A stretch of DNA of 8,529 nucleotides, from positions 1-8,529 of the forward strand of contig JANQME010000121.1 in NCBI GenBank assembly GCA_028280205.1, given 5' to 3'. The position numbers and the translations under genes are program-made. Position 1 is the first letter of the stretch; the number at the start of each line of letters is the position of its first letter. Shown here piece after piece: positions 1 through 6,813 of this stretch. The notes beneath the pieces were generated by a model. That model saw only the letters and a list, made by a program, of their open reading frames with translations, was not told the DNA's origin and searched no databases. This DNA is from Longimicrobiales bacterium (GTDB lineage Bacteria; Gemmatimonadota; Gemmatimonadetes; Longimicrobiales; Gaopeijiaceae).

Positions 1-1502
1 GAATCCAGGAGCGACTGGAAGACGCTCAGGTTCACGAAGTAGAGGTCGGAGAGGCTGTCCGGGAGGTGCGAAAGCGACTCCGGCAGCTCGTCGCCCAGAC
101 GCTCGAGCGCCGCGCTGCCTACGGCCCAGAAGAGCTCCTCGCACGCGGCCCGGGCTCGTAGATCCATGTACCCGAGGGTGAAGAGGTTCATCGCCTCGGC
201 GAGCGCGTGCTCGGCGTCGGCGTAGATCTCGGAGAGCTCTTCCGCGTCGTCCGTGCCGTCCAGCCGCTGCCACGCGTCGTGCACGTCGAGGAGTGGCTGT
301 GCCGGCTCGTCCGCGCACAGCGCCGCCGCCACGAGCGCTTCGTCCGGCTCGACCCGGAAGACCCGGCTCCCGATGACCTCACAGACGAGCACGCTCGCGT
401 ACGCGACCAGGGCGCGCCCGGACTCCGTCATGATCCGCGGATGGGGCACACCCGCCTCGTCGCACACCGCCTTCACGCGGTGGACGATGTCGGACGCGTA
501 CTGACCGAGCGAGTAGTTGACCGAGGACTCGGTCGTGCTCCGGGAGCCGTCGTAGTCGACCCCGAGTCCTCCTCCGAAGTCCAGGATCTCCACGGGCGCG
601 CCGGCCCGCCTCAGCTCCACGTAGAGGTGGACCATCTCGCTCACGACGTACTTCACCGCGCGGATGTCGAAGATCTGCGAGCCGACGTGGCAGTGCAGCA
701 TGTGCAGGCCGTCGAGGAGGTCGAGCTCCCGGAGTGCCTCGACCGCGTGCAGGATCTCCCCGACCGTCAGACCGAACTTCCCCCGGATCCCCGACGAGCC
801 GGCCCAGCGGCCCACGCCCGGAGCAGCGAGCTTGGCGCGGATGCCGAAGCGAGGCAGGACGTCGTGCTCGCGCGCCGCGGCGGCCAGGAGCTCGAGCTCG
901 TGGACCTGCTCGACGACCGGGTGGATCGATCGGCCCATCTTCGCAGCCAGGACCACGGTCTCGATGTACTCGGCGTCCTTGAAGCCGTTGCACACGAGCG
1001 GCATGCCGTTGTGGCCCCGGGTCAGGGCGAGCCCCGCCAGCAGCTCCGGCTTCGAGCCCACCTCCAGGCCGAAACCGATGCGCGCGCCCACGTCGCGCAC
1101 GGCTTCGCACACGTGCCGCTCCTGATTGACCTTGATGGGGTACACGCAGGCGAAGTCGCCCTGGTACTCCGCCTCTTCGATCGCGTCGTCGAAGGCCTGT
1201 CGCAGCTCGCGCATCCTGTGCTCGAGGACGCTGGGAAAGCGGAGGATGACGGGCGTGCCCACCTCGCGCGCCGCGAGCCCGCGCATGACCTCGTGGAGGT
1301 CGATCGACCGCTCCGGATCCGCGTCGGGGTGCACGAGAAGCGTGCCCCGGCTCGAAACCGAGAAGTACCCCTGGCTCCACCCGTCGACACGGTAGAGCTC
1401 CGCGGAATCGGACGGGGTCCATGGCGTCGTTGCCGGCTCCGGCGCAGTCGACCCACCTGACCGAGATGTCTCAGCGGCGGGCGCGGCAATGTCCTGGCTC
1501 AA
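1..1502 (-). CDS. speA: Biosynthetic arginine decarboxylase SpeA, PLP-dependent (3' end cut by window edge)
   Basis: It decarboxylates L-arginine to agmatine, the first step of the agmatine route to putrescine and spermidine, and belongs to the fold-III PLP family (alanine racemase/ornithine decarboxylase type). About 500 codons are present. Visible landmarks are YPIKVNQ at residues 121-127 with the PLP lysine K124, LEVGSKPEL near 146-154, CNGFKDAEYI near 171-180, HCHVGSQ at 270-276, the glycine-rich phosphate-binding stretch DFGGGLGVDYDG at 308-319, TESGRALVA at 359-367 and YFVNLSVFQSLLDS at the cut end. The order and spacing match E. coli SpeA closely, so roughly 130-160 C-terminal residues, including the second active-site cysteine region, should lie left of the window. 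No ATG or GTG exists in this frame between the upstream stop and the conserved W42 region. The TTG at 1500-1502 is the only ordinary start codon and gives the expected N-terminal length. Its ribosome-binding site is poor: AGAAGG sits only one base away, and a GGA lies about 11 bases upstream. The gene follows the permease by 70 bp on the same strand with no visible terminator between them, so read-through is possible. Confidence 0.95.
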   Translation of the reverse strand, partial: MSQDIAAPAAETSRSGGSTAPEPATTPWTPSDSAELYRVDGWSQGYFSVSSRGTLLVHPDADPERSIDLHEVMRGLAAREVGTPVILRFPSVLEHRMRELRQAFDDAIEEAEYQGDFACVYPIKVNQERHVCEAVRDVGARIGFGLEVGSKPELLAGLALTRGHNGMPLVCNGFKDAEYIETVVLAAKMGRSIHPVVEQVHELELLAAAAREHDVLPRFGIRAKLAAPGVGRWAGSSGIRGKFGLTVGEILHAVEALRELDLLDGLHMLHCHVGSQIFDIRAVKYVVSEMVHLYVELRRAGAPVEILDFGGGLGVDYDGSRSTTESSVNYSLGQYASDIVHRVKAVCDEAGVPHPRIMTESGRALVAYASVLVCEVIGSRVFRVEPDEALVAAALCADEPAQPLLDVHDAWQRLDGTDDAEELSEIYADAEHALAEAMNLFTLGYMDLRARAACEELFWAVGSAALERLGDELPESLSHLPDSLSDLYFVNLSVFQSLLD

Positions 1503-1550
1503 GCCTTCTCATTTCCGAAAGGATCCGCGACTCCGTTCGAGCAGCGCCGG

Positions 1551-1580
1551 AATATGGGCGTGTCCGGTCCGGTCAGTCCA
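1551..1580 (-). promoter_or_regulatory. Candidate sigma70-like promoter for speA
   Basis: On the minus strand a TGGACT box (1575-1580, 4 of 6 to TTGACA) is followed 18 bases later by CATATT (1551-1556, 4 of 6 to TATAAT). It overlaps the permease stop codon and would start transcription about 40 bases ahead of the TTG start of speA. The AT-rich CATATT stands out in very GC-rich surroundings, which is the main reason to list it. Matches of this quality also occur by chance, and speA could simply be read from the upstream operon. Confidence 0.3.
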
Positions 1581-4182
1581 CGCGCATCGCCTCCGAGGGA
1601 TCGATTCTCCCCGCCCGTCGAGCGGGAAGCCAGGTCGCGAGGCCGATCGCCAGTCCCATCGCGACGAGCGCGAACAGGATGGACAGGGGATCGATCGGGT
1701 CGACGCCGTAGAGCACGGAGCGCGCGCCACGGGCGGCCGTGACCGCCAGGACGGTGCCGACGAAGAAGCCCGCAGTGGCGACGGGCGCCATCCGCGCGAC
1801 GAGGTCCGCCTCCAGCCGGGCGGGCGACGCGCCGAGCGCCATCCGAACGCCGAGTTCCGAGCGGCGTGTCCGCACTGCGTACGCGACGACCCCGAAGACA
1901 CCGACCGCGGAGAGGAACGCGGTGAGAAGGGCGAGGGACAGCACCAGAGTGCGCGTGGCCATCGGGATCGCGATCCACCGGGCCACAAGCTCTTGGAACG
2001 GCGCAACGCCCATCACGGGCTGGGACGAGTCGACGGACCAGACCGCGTCCCGGATGGACTCGGCCATCCCCATCGGATCGCCGTCGACGCGCACGTACAT
2101 CCCCTGGGTCCCACGGACGTTGCCCTGGTACGGCGCGTACAGCATGGGGGGCGCAGCCGCTGCAGGGCCGAGGGATCGGACGTCGCGGAGCACGCCCACG
2201 ATCTTCAGCTCCCCGTAGGCCTCGTCGGACAACACGAGCCGCTCTCCGACCGGGGAACGTGCGGGATAGTGCCGCGCTGCAAAGGCCTCGTTCACGATCG
2301 AGACCGCGGGCTCGCCCTGGAAATCGGTCGAGACGAAGGCTCGACCCTGCAGGACCGTCATACCCGCAGCCTCGAAGAGCCCCTCGTCGACGCGCCGCCA
2401 CTGCTCGCGGAGCTCGGTGCCGGGCCGGGTCTCACGGTCGAGGAGGACGATGCCGGCATAGTCGTCTTCGGCCTGGAAGTCGACGTAGCCGGTGACGCCG
2501 GCCCGTCGCACCCCGGGCAGCCGCTCCACCGCCTCCACGATCTGGCGGAAGTAGGAGGTGCGCTCGGACGCGGCTCGTTCCCACACGTCGCCCACGTACA
2601 AGGTGAGGACTCCCTCCGGCTCCACACCGACGTCGGTCGCGAGCAGCGAGTGCGCGGACCGGACCGCGAGGCCTGCCCCGATGCATAGCGCCGTCGCGGC
2701 GACGACCTCGACAGCCACGAGCAGACGGACTCCCTGGAGGCTCGAGTGGACTCGAAGCCCGGAGAGTGGCTGAGCCGAGCGACGAAGAGCTCCACCGAGG
2801 GTGGGTGCGCTCAGGAGTACGGCACCGATCACCGTGCCGATGATCGTCGCGGCCGCGAGGTTCGGTGTGAGCTCGGCCTGCAGCACGGGAATACTCATGG
2901 CCGACTCGGGCACCGGCACCCACGGCGGCACCATGGCACGCACGCGGTCCAGGAGAAACGGGGTGGCAAGCAGCCCGAGGGTCGCGCCGACGGTGGCGAG
3001 AACCGTCGTCTCCAGGGTGAGGACACGAGCCAGCCTCAGCCGCCCCGAGCCGAGGGCCCTGCGCACGGTCAGCTCGTCACTTCGAGCCAGGGCTCGGATG
3101 CGGAAGAGGGTCGCCAGGTTCACGAGCGCGACGAAGAGCACGAGAGTCACGGTCAGCAGCAGCGTCACGAGAGCCGGTCTCACCGCCTCGACCGAGACCG
3201 CCTCGAACGGCTCGACGAGAAAGCTCCAGCCCTCGAACCCCGAGTGTTCGAGGACGATGGCCCGGGCCACTTCGTCGAGTTCGAGCGCGGCGTCTCCGAT
3301 GGACGCCCCGTCCACCAGCCGTCCGAACACGTAGTAGTGGATGCGGCTGCGCTCGTCCGCGCCGAGCACGTCGTCGTGCAGCGGGATCAGGAAGGCCGCG
3401 GGCCCCAGAAACTCGAAGCCCTCCGGGAGCACGCCCACGATCGTGCGCGGTCCGCTCGCAAACGGCAGAGCTCTGCCGAGCGCGTCCGGATCACGGTCCA
3501 ATCGGTCCCGCCAGTAGCCGTGGGTTACGATCACCGAGCGCTCCCCGCCCGACATCCGCTCCCGCTCGTCGAAGTCCCGGCCGAGCATCGGCTCGACCCC
3601 CAGAAGGCCCAGGAACTCGACCGTGACTTCGAGTGCGTCCAGGATCTCGGGTCGGCCGTCTTCGATCAGATAGGCGCCGCCGTCGTGAACGGCGGCGACC
3701 GGCTCGAGCGCGGAGACACGGTCCCTCAGGTCGAGATAGCTCGGACCGGAGATCACGTCCCGGCGCTGCCCGTTCTCGAGATTGCTCCCCCACACCACCA
3801 TGACGGAAGCGGGGTCGGACCACGACGGTTGCGATAGGAGCGTCGCCGTTCCGTAGCTCAGCACCGTCGCATTCGCCGCTACGGCACAGGCCAGCACGGC
3901 GATCGCGGTCGCGACGTACCCTTTGCTCCGCCCAAGCGAGCGGGCGAGGAACCTCGCGTCGAGAATCCATCCTCTTCCCATGCCCATCGCTGCCCTCCTC
4001 AGACGATCGTTCCACACACCGACGGCTCCCGCCGCCAGGTCCCACATCGACGAGACGGTGGCCCGGACGCCACCCCCCGCGCGGTGGTGACGGAACGAGA
4101 GCGCGGCAAGCATCTCCTCCCCGTACTCCCGCCGATGCGCGCGCGGGTAGAGGCGCAGGAGGGATCGCCAGAGCCATTGCAT
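1573..4182 (-). CDS. ADOP-family permease (duplicated FtsX/MacB-type ABC permease)
   Basis: This 869-residue inner-membrane protein has the layout of the 'acidobacterial duplicated orphan permease' group. The N-terminus carries the ADOP prefix (LLRLYPRAHRREYGEEML, residues 8-25). A first transmembrane helix at about 89-110 and a MacB-like periplasmic core (about 115-325) follow, then three helices (about 335-360, 391-412, 442-462) with the cytoplasmic FtsX signature copy ALARSDELTVRRALGSG (364-380). The unit then repeats: a helix at about 486-508, a second periplasmic core (about 515-735) and helices at about 743-770, 799-820 and 833-853, with the second signature RTRRSELGVRMALGASPARL (771-790). 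It ends with the usual tail PARRAGRIDPSEAMRVD. Length is normal for the group. No ATPase gene lies nearby, which fits the 'orphan' label. Relatives of MacB/FtsX couple cytoplasmic ATP hydrolysis to periplasmic movements, but the substrate or partner of ADOP proteins is not established and none can be read here. The ATG at 4180-4182 overlaps the padR stop (TGATG), which indicates translational coupling. The same frame stays open far upstream through padR and into the opposite-strand dehydrogenase gene, but that part is not coding. Confidence 0.92.
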   Translation of the reverse strand: MQWLWRSLLRLYPRAHRREYGEEMLAALSFRHHRAGGGVRATVSSMWDLAAGAVGVWNDRLRRAAMGMGRGWILDARFLARSLGRSKGYVATAIAVLACAVAANATVLSYGTATLLSQPSWSDPASVMVVWGSNLENGQRRDVISGPSYLDLRDRVSALEPVAAVHDGGAYLIEDGRPEILDALEVTVEFLGLLGVEPMLGRDFDERERMSGGERSVIVTHGYWRDRLDRDPDALGRALPFASGPRTIVGVLPEGFEFLGPAAFLIPLHDDVLGADERSRIHYYVFGRLVDGASIGDAALELDEVARAIVLEHSGFEGWSFLVEPFEAVSVEAVRPALVTLLLTVTLVLFVALVNLATLFRIRALARSDELTVRRALGSGRLRLARVLTLETTVLATVGATLGLLATPFLLDRVRAMVPPWVPVPESAMSIPVLQAELTPNLAAATIIGTVIGAVLLSAPTLGGALRRSAQPLSGLRVHSSLQGVRLLVAVEVVAATALCIGAGLAVRSAHSLLATDVGVEPEGVLTLYVGDVWERAASERTSYFRQIVEAVERLPGVRRAGVTGYVDFQAEDDYAGIVLLDRETRPGTELREQWRRVDEGLFEAAGMTVLQGRAFVSTDFQGEPAVSIVNEAFAARHYPARSPVGERLVLSDEAYGELKIVGVLRDVRSLGPAAAAPPMLYAPYQGNVRGTQGMYVRVDGDPMGMAESIRDAVWSVDSSQPVMGVAPFQELVARWIAIPMATRTLVLSLALLTAFLSAVGVFGVVAYAVRTRRSELGVRMALGASPARLEADLVARMAPVATAGFFVGTVLAVTAARGARSVLYGVDPIDPLSILFALVAMGLAIGLATWLPARRAGRIDPSEAMRVD

Positions 4183-4523
4183 CACGAAGCGCCCCCGAGC
4201 AGATCGAGCGCACGAGCTGCCTGCACGAGCTCGGCCTGCCTCCGTGCCTCCTCGCGCAGGAGGCTCAGTCCCTCGCTCGTGACGCCGTAGTTCTTGCGGG
4301 GCGCACCGGCGCCCTCCGGTCGCTCGACCCCGACGGGTTCCACCAGGCCCTCGCTCACGAGCAGGGCGAGCGTGCGGTAGAGGGAGCCGGCGTTCGGAGC
4401 GAGCGCACCCCCAGAGCGTTCTTCGATCCGCTCCATCAGACGGATTCCGTACGTGGGCTCTTCCGCGAGCAGCAGCAGGATCAGGTGGTGAAGCGGCTTC
4501 AGCGGTCGTTCGAAAGGAGGCAT
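4182..4523 (-). CDS. PadR-family transcriptional repressor, ADOP-associated type
   Basis: This 113-residue winged-helix repressor is predicted to bind DNA as a dimer. Sequence marks of the family are the first helix PLKPLHHLILLLLAEEPTYGIRLMERI (7-33, with the family-typical YG at 25-26), the recognition segment PNAGSLYRTLALLVSEGLVEP (43-63), and the wing GAPRKNYGVTSEG (73-85). The C-terminal helix (about 86-109) is short, as in the small PadR class, and would form the dimer interface. The start ATG (4521-4523) has a GAGG Shine-Dalgarno (4530-4533) six bases upstream. The stop overlaps the permease start, so repressor and permease are one operon. ADOP permeases are known to travel with a PadR gene of this kind, which supports the pairing. 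An inverted repeat 43 bp upstream of the start is the obvious operator, implying autoregulation. The inducing ligand is unknown: small PadR proteins sense varied planar or phenolic compounds, and nothing here identifies one. Confidence 0.93.
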   Translation of the reverse strand: MPPFERPLKPLHHLILLLLAEEPTYGIRLMERIEERSGGALAPNAGSLYRTLALLVSEGLVEPVGVERPEGAGAPRKNYGVTSEGLSLLREEARRQAELVQAARALDLLGGAS

Positions 4524-4556
4524 GGCCGGCCTCGGTACGGATGGGGGGAGCGGATG

Positions 4557-4585
4557 TTGGCACCCTAATATGCATCACGCATATT
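4557..4585 (+). promoter_or_regulatory. Promoter for the PQQ dehydrogenase gene, divergent from padR
   Basis: On the plus strand TTGGCA (4557-4562, 5 of 6 to TTGACA), a 17-base spacer and CATATT (4580-4585, 4 of 6 to TATAAT) form a good sigma70-like promoter. The inverted repeat covers its spacer and -10 box. Because the repeat is symmetric, this -10 box is the mirror copy of the one used by padR. The leader to the chosen ATG would be about 60 bases. Confidence 0.58.
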
Positions 4586-4586
4586 A
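4566..4586. promoter_or_regulatory. Perfect inverted repeat, probable PadR operator
   Basis: TAATATGC (4566-4573), a five-base spacer ATCAC, then GCATATTA (4579-4586): the two 8-bp arms are exact reverse complements. The site is AT-rich in a GC-rich intergenic region between padR and the divergent dehydrogenase gene. Dyads built on ATGC/GCAT or ATGT/ACAT half-sites close to the regulator's own promoter are typical PadR targets. Both -10 boxes proposed here fall within the two arms, so occupancy would block both promoters. That PadR binds here is inferred from position and symmetry. Confidence 0.75.
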
Positions 4587-4595
4587 ACGTGTCGA
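4567..4595 (-). promoter_or_regulatory. Promoter for the padR-permease operon
   Basis: On the minus strand TCGACA (4590-4595, 5 of 6 to TTGACA) is separated by exactly 17 bases from CATATT (4567-4572, 4 of 6 to TATAAT). The predicted transcript would start about 35-40 bases ahead of the padR ATG. The -10 box lies inside the left arm of the inverted repeat and the spacer covers the rest of it, a standard arrangement for repression by steric exclusion. Confidence 0.6.
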
Positions 4596-4640
4596 CCGGG
4601 CCTGGCGACATTCGGAGCGGTCCGGCCGGACCACCCCCAT

Positions 4641-4646
4641 GGAGAG
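4641..4646 (+). promoter_or_regulatory. Shine-Dalgarno that decides the dehydrogenase start
   Basis: GGAGAG at 4641-4646 is seven bases ahead of the ATG at 4654. The earlier in-frame ATG at 4639 overlaps this motif and has only C-rich sequence before it, so 4654 is preferred. The change removes five residues and leaves a more ordinary export-signal N-terminus. Confidence 0.65.
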
Positions 4647-4653
4647 TCGACGA

Positions 4654-6765
4654 ATGACCCGAACCACATGGCCCTGGCACTTCGTTCCGGCCACCGAGGC
4701 GCTCTTGAGCGGCGTCCTCCTCGCCACGGCCTGCACACCGTCGAACGAGGGTGCGTCGTCCCCGGCGGGATCGCCGGCCGAGCCCGCCGCCGCGCACGAC
4801 GAGTGGGCCCACTACGGAAACGACCCCGGCGGCAGCAAATACGCCCACCTCGCCGAGATCGACACGACGAACGTGCACCGGCTCGAGGTCGCCTGGACCG
4901 CGCGCACGAGGGACTTCCCGCCCGAGATGTTCGACCGGACCGGGAGCCACGAAGGCGTCGAGATCGCCGACGACGTCCGGGCCGCCGGGGCGTGCGGCGC
5001 CTGCCACGGCGACGCCATCCGCTTCGAGACGACGCCGCTCATGGTGGACGGCACGCTCTACGTGTCGACGCCGGCGAACCGGGTCCTCGCGCTCGATCCG
5101 GCATCCGGCAGCGAGCGGTGGAGCTACGACCCGGGTGTCGACGTTACCCGCCCGTACTCCGAAGATCTCATCAGTCGGGGGGTCTCGACGTGGCTGGACG
5201 ACGAGGCACCCGTCGACACCCCGTGCCGGCGCTCCGTCTACCTCGGCACGATCGACGCGCGTCTGATCGCGCTGGACGGTGCCACGGGCGACCCGTGTCG
5301 CGCGTTCGGGGACGGAGGCGAGATCGCGCTCGACCGTGGCGTCGCGCTCGGCGCTCGCGAGGTCGACGCGGGGGACTACCTGATCACCTCGCCACCCGCC
5401 GTGCTGAACGGGGTCGTGGTGGTCGGCTCCGCGATCGGGGACAATCGCCGAAAGGACGTCGAGTCGGGGGTGGTGCGCGCGTACGACGCGCGGACGGGCG
5501 AGCTGCGCTGGAGCTTCGACCCCATCCCGCGCGCCGCGGACCACCCGGCGTGGGACGCCTGGACGCCCGAGGGCGCACGGGAGACGGGGGCGGCCAACGT
5601 CTGGTCGATCATCTCGGCCGACCCGGAGCGCGACCTCGTCTTCCTCCCCACCGGGAGCGCCGCTCCGGACTTCTACGGCGGCGATCGGCCCGGGCGGAAC
5701 GACTTCGCCAACTCGGTCGTGGCGCTACGCGGCTCGACCGGCGAGGTGGTCTGGTCCTTTCAGGTCGTGCATCACGATCTGTGGGACTACGACGTGGCGT
5801 CCCAGCCGGTGCTGATCGACCTCGAGCGCGACGGCGGTTCCGTGCCCGCCGTGGCCGTCGGCACGAAGATGGGGATGATCTTCGTGCTCGATCGCGAGAC
5901 GGGTGAGCCGCTCATCGAGGTCGAGGAGCGGCCGGTCCCGACCAGCGACGTGCCCGGCGAGACGACGTGGCCGACGCAGCCGTTCCCGGTCGCCCCACCT
6001 CCGCTGCACACCACGTCGCTGACCCCCGACGACGCCTTCGGAATCGACGAAGAGGATCGGGCGTTCTGCCGCGACTGGATCGAACGGCTCCGCTTCGACG
6101 GTATCTACACGCCGCCGTCGCTCGAAGGGACGCTCATGTGGCCGGGCTTCGCCGGCGGGATGAACTGGGACGGGATGGCGTGGGACCCCGAGCGCCAGAT
6201 GCTGGTCGTCCCGGTCAAGCGGCTGGCGATGTTCGTCCAGCTCCACCGCCGAGCCGATTTCGAAGCCTCACTCGAGGCACCCGAGGAGGGCCTGGAGTAC
6301 GCCCGCCAGGGTGGTACGCCGTACGGGATGACCCGGATGCCGCTCCTCGCGCCGAGCGGGATCCCGTGCTCGCCGCCGCCGTGGTCGAAGCTCGTGGGCG
6401 TCGACCTGGACGCCGGGACGCTCGCGTGGGAGCGTCCGCTCGGTCGGGGACCGGCGGATCCCGAGACCGGAGAGCTCGGGCCGGAGGCCTGGGGCTCGCT
6501 GGCGTTCGGCGGTCCGCTCGCCACAGCGGGAGGACTCACCTTCATCGCCGCGGGACAGGACGACCGGATCCGCGCCTTCGCCACGAGCACCGGCGAGACC
6601 CTCTGGGAGGCCGAGCTGCCCGCAGGCGGTCAGGCTGCCCCCATGACGTACCGCCACGGGGGCCGACAATACGTGGTCATCGCCGCGGGCGGACGCAGCG
6701 GGATCGGGACCTCGGGCGACTACGTGGTCGCGTTCGCGCTGCCGCGAGCCGACGGGGAGCCCTGA
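4654..6765 (+). CDS. PQQ-dependent glucose-dehydrogenase-like quinoprotein with CXXCH motif
   Basis: This 703-residue beta-propeller quinoprotein resembles the PQQ domain of E. coli membrane glucose dehydrogenase Gcd along its whole length, but lacks the five N-terminal membrane helices. Instead it has a weakly hydrophobic leader ending in LLATAC (C27), a possible lipoprotein signal, and a Ser/Pro/Ala-rich linker. It is therefore probably periplasmic, perhaps lipid-anchored. The propeller starts at WAHYGNDPGGSKY (from W51). Residues that match PQQ/metal and catalytic positions of Gcd are D263-N264 (in SAIGDNRRK), the HHDLWDYD segment (373-380) holding the catalytic aspartate, and K405 in GTKMGMIFVLDR. 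The end, PAGGQAAPMTYRHGG...GDYVVAFALP, is nearly identical in pattern to Gcd. It should oxidise an aldose sugar or alcohol and pass electrons to the respiratory chain; the exact substrate cannot be read. An extra stretch of about 30 residues before TPLMVDGTLYV contains ACGACHGD, a heme-c-type CXXCH (C114, C117, H118) absent from E. coli Gcd. No PQQ synthesis genes are in the window. Confidence 0.92.
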   Translation: MTRTTWPWHFVPATEALLSGVLLATACTPSNEGASSPAGSPAEPAAAHDEWAHYGNDPGGSKYAHLAEIDTTNVHRLEVAWTARTRDFPPEMFDRTGSHEGVEIADDVRAAGACGACHGDAIRFETTPLMVDGTLYVSTPANRVLALDPASGSERWSYDPGVDVTRPYSEDLISRGVSTWLDDEAPVDTPCRRSVYLGTIDARLIALDGATGDPCRAFGDGGEIALDRGVALGAREVDAGDYLITSPPAVLNGVVVVGSAIGDNRRKDVESGVVRAYDARTGELRWSFDPIPRAADHPAWDAWTPEGARETGAANVWSIISADPERDLVFLPTGSAAPDFYGGDRPGRNDFANSVVALRGSTGEVVWSFQVVHHDLWDYDVASQPVLIDLERDGGSVPAVAVGTKMGMIFVLDRETGEPLIEVEERPVPTSDVPGETTWPTQPFPVAPPPLHTTSLTPDDAFGIDEEDRAFCRDWIERLRFDGIYTPPSLEGTLMWPGFAGGMNWDGMAWDPERQMLVVPVKRLAMFVQLHRRADFEASLEAPEEGLEYARQGGTPYGMTRMPLLAPSGIPCSPPPWSKLVGVDLDAGTLAWERPLGRGPADPETGELGPEAWGSLAFGGPLATAGGLTFIAAGQDDRIRAFATSTGETLWEAELPAGGQAAPMTYRHGGRQYVVIAAGGRSGIGTSGDYVVAFALPRADGEP

Positions 6766-6813
6766 CCTCATCCTCCGTCGAGCAGGCCGCGCTCGGCGCC
6801 CCCCTTGGGTCAG
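6762..6813. other. 44-bp convergent junction with a weak inverted repeat
   Basis: The dehydrogenase and the glycosyltransferase genes end tail to tail with 44 bases between stops. CTGACC (6762-6767) and GGTCAG (6808-6813) are reverse complements and each contains a stop codon. Inside is a short 5-bp stem CGAGC/GCTCG (6779-6783 and 6791-6795) with a 7-base loop. There is no T-tract on either strand, so a classical intrinsic terminator is not supported. A shared bidirectional terminator is possible but the pairing may be chance. Confidence 0.25.

Noticed and set aside
207..1460. Long plus-strand open frame of 417 codons opposite speA
   Set aside because: It is antisense to a clearly conserved enzyme, its translation is rich in Arg, His, Asp and Val without any fold motif, and such frames are common opposite GC-rich genes.
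1551..1558. AATATG-containing half-site resembling one arm of the PadR operator, ahead of speA
   Set aside because: The matching second arm at the expected spacing is absent (the sequence there is GC-rich), and a six-base match is within chance, so PadR control of speA is not supported.
1503..1572. Possible intrinsic terminator between the permease and speA
   Set aside because: No stable stem followed by a T-tract is seen on the minus strand; only a 9-bp TTTC-G-GAAA palindrome and a CCGGAC direct repeat are present.
1489..2688. Plus-strand open frame of 399 codons opposite the permease
   Set aside because: It is a shadow of the permease codon usage, with no motif, and it overlaps three conserved permease segments.
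4183..5544. Upstream extension of the permease frame to 1323 codons
   Set aside because: The extension runs out of frame through padR and antisense to the dehydrogenase. Family length, the ADOP N-terminal motif and the TGATG overlap place the true start at 4182.
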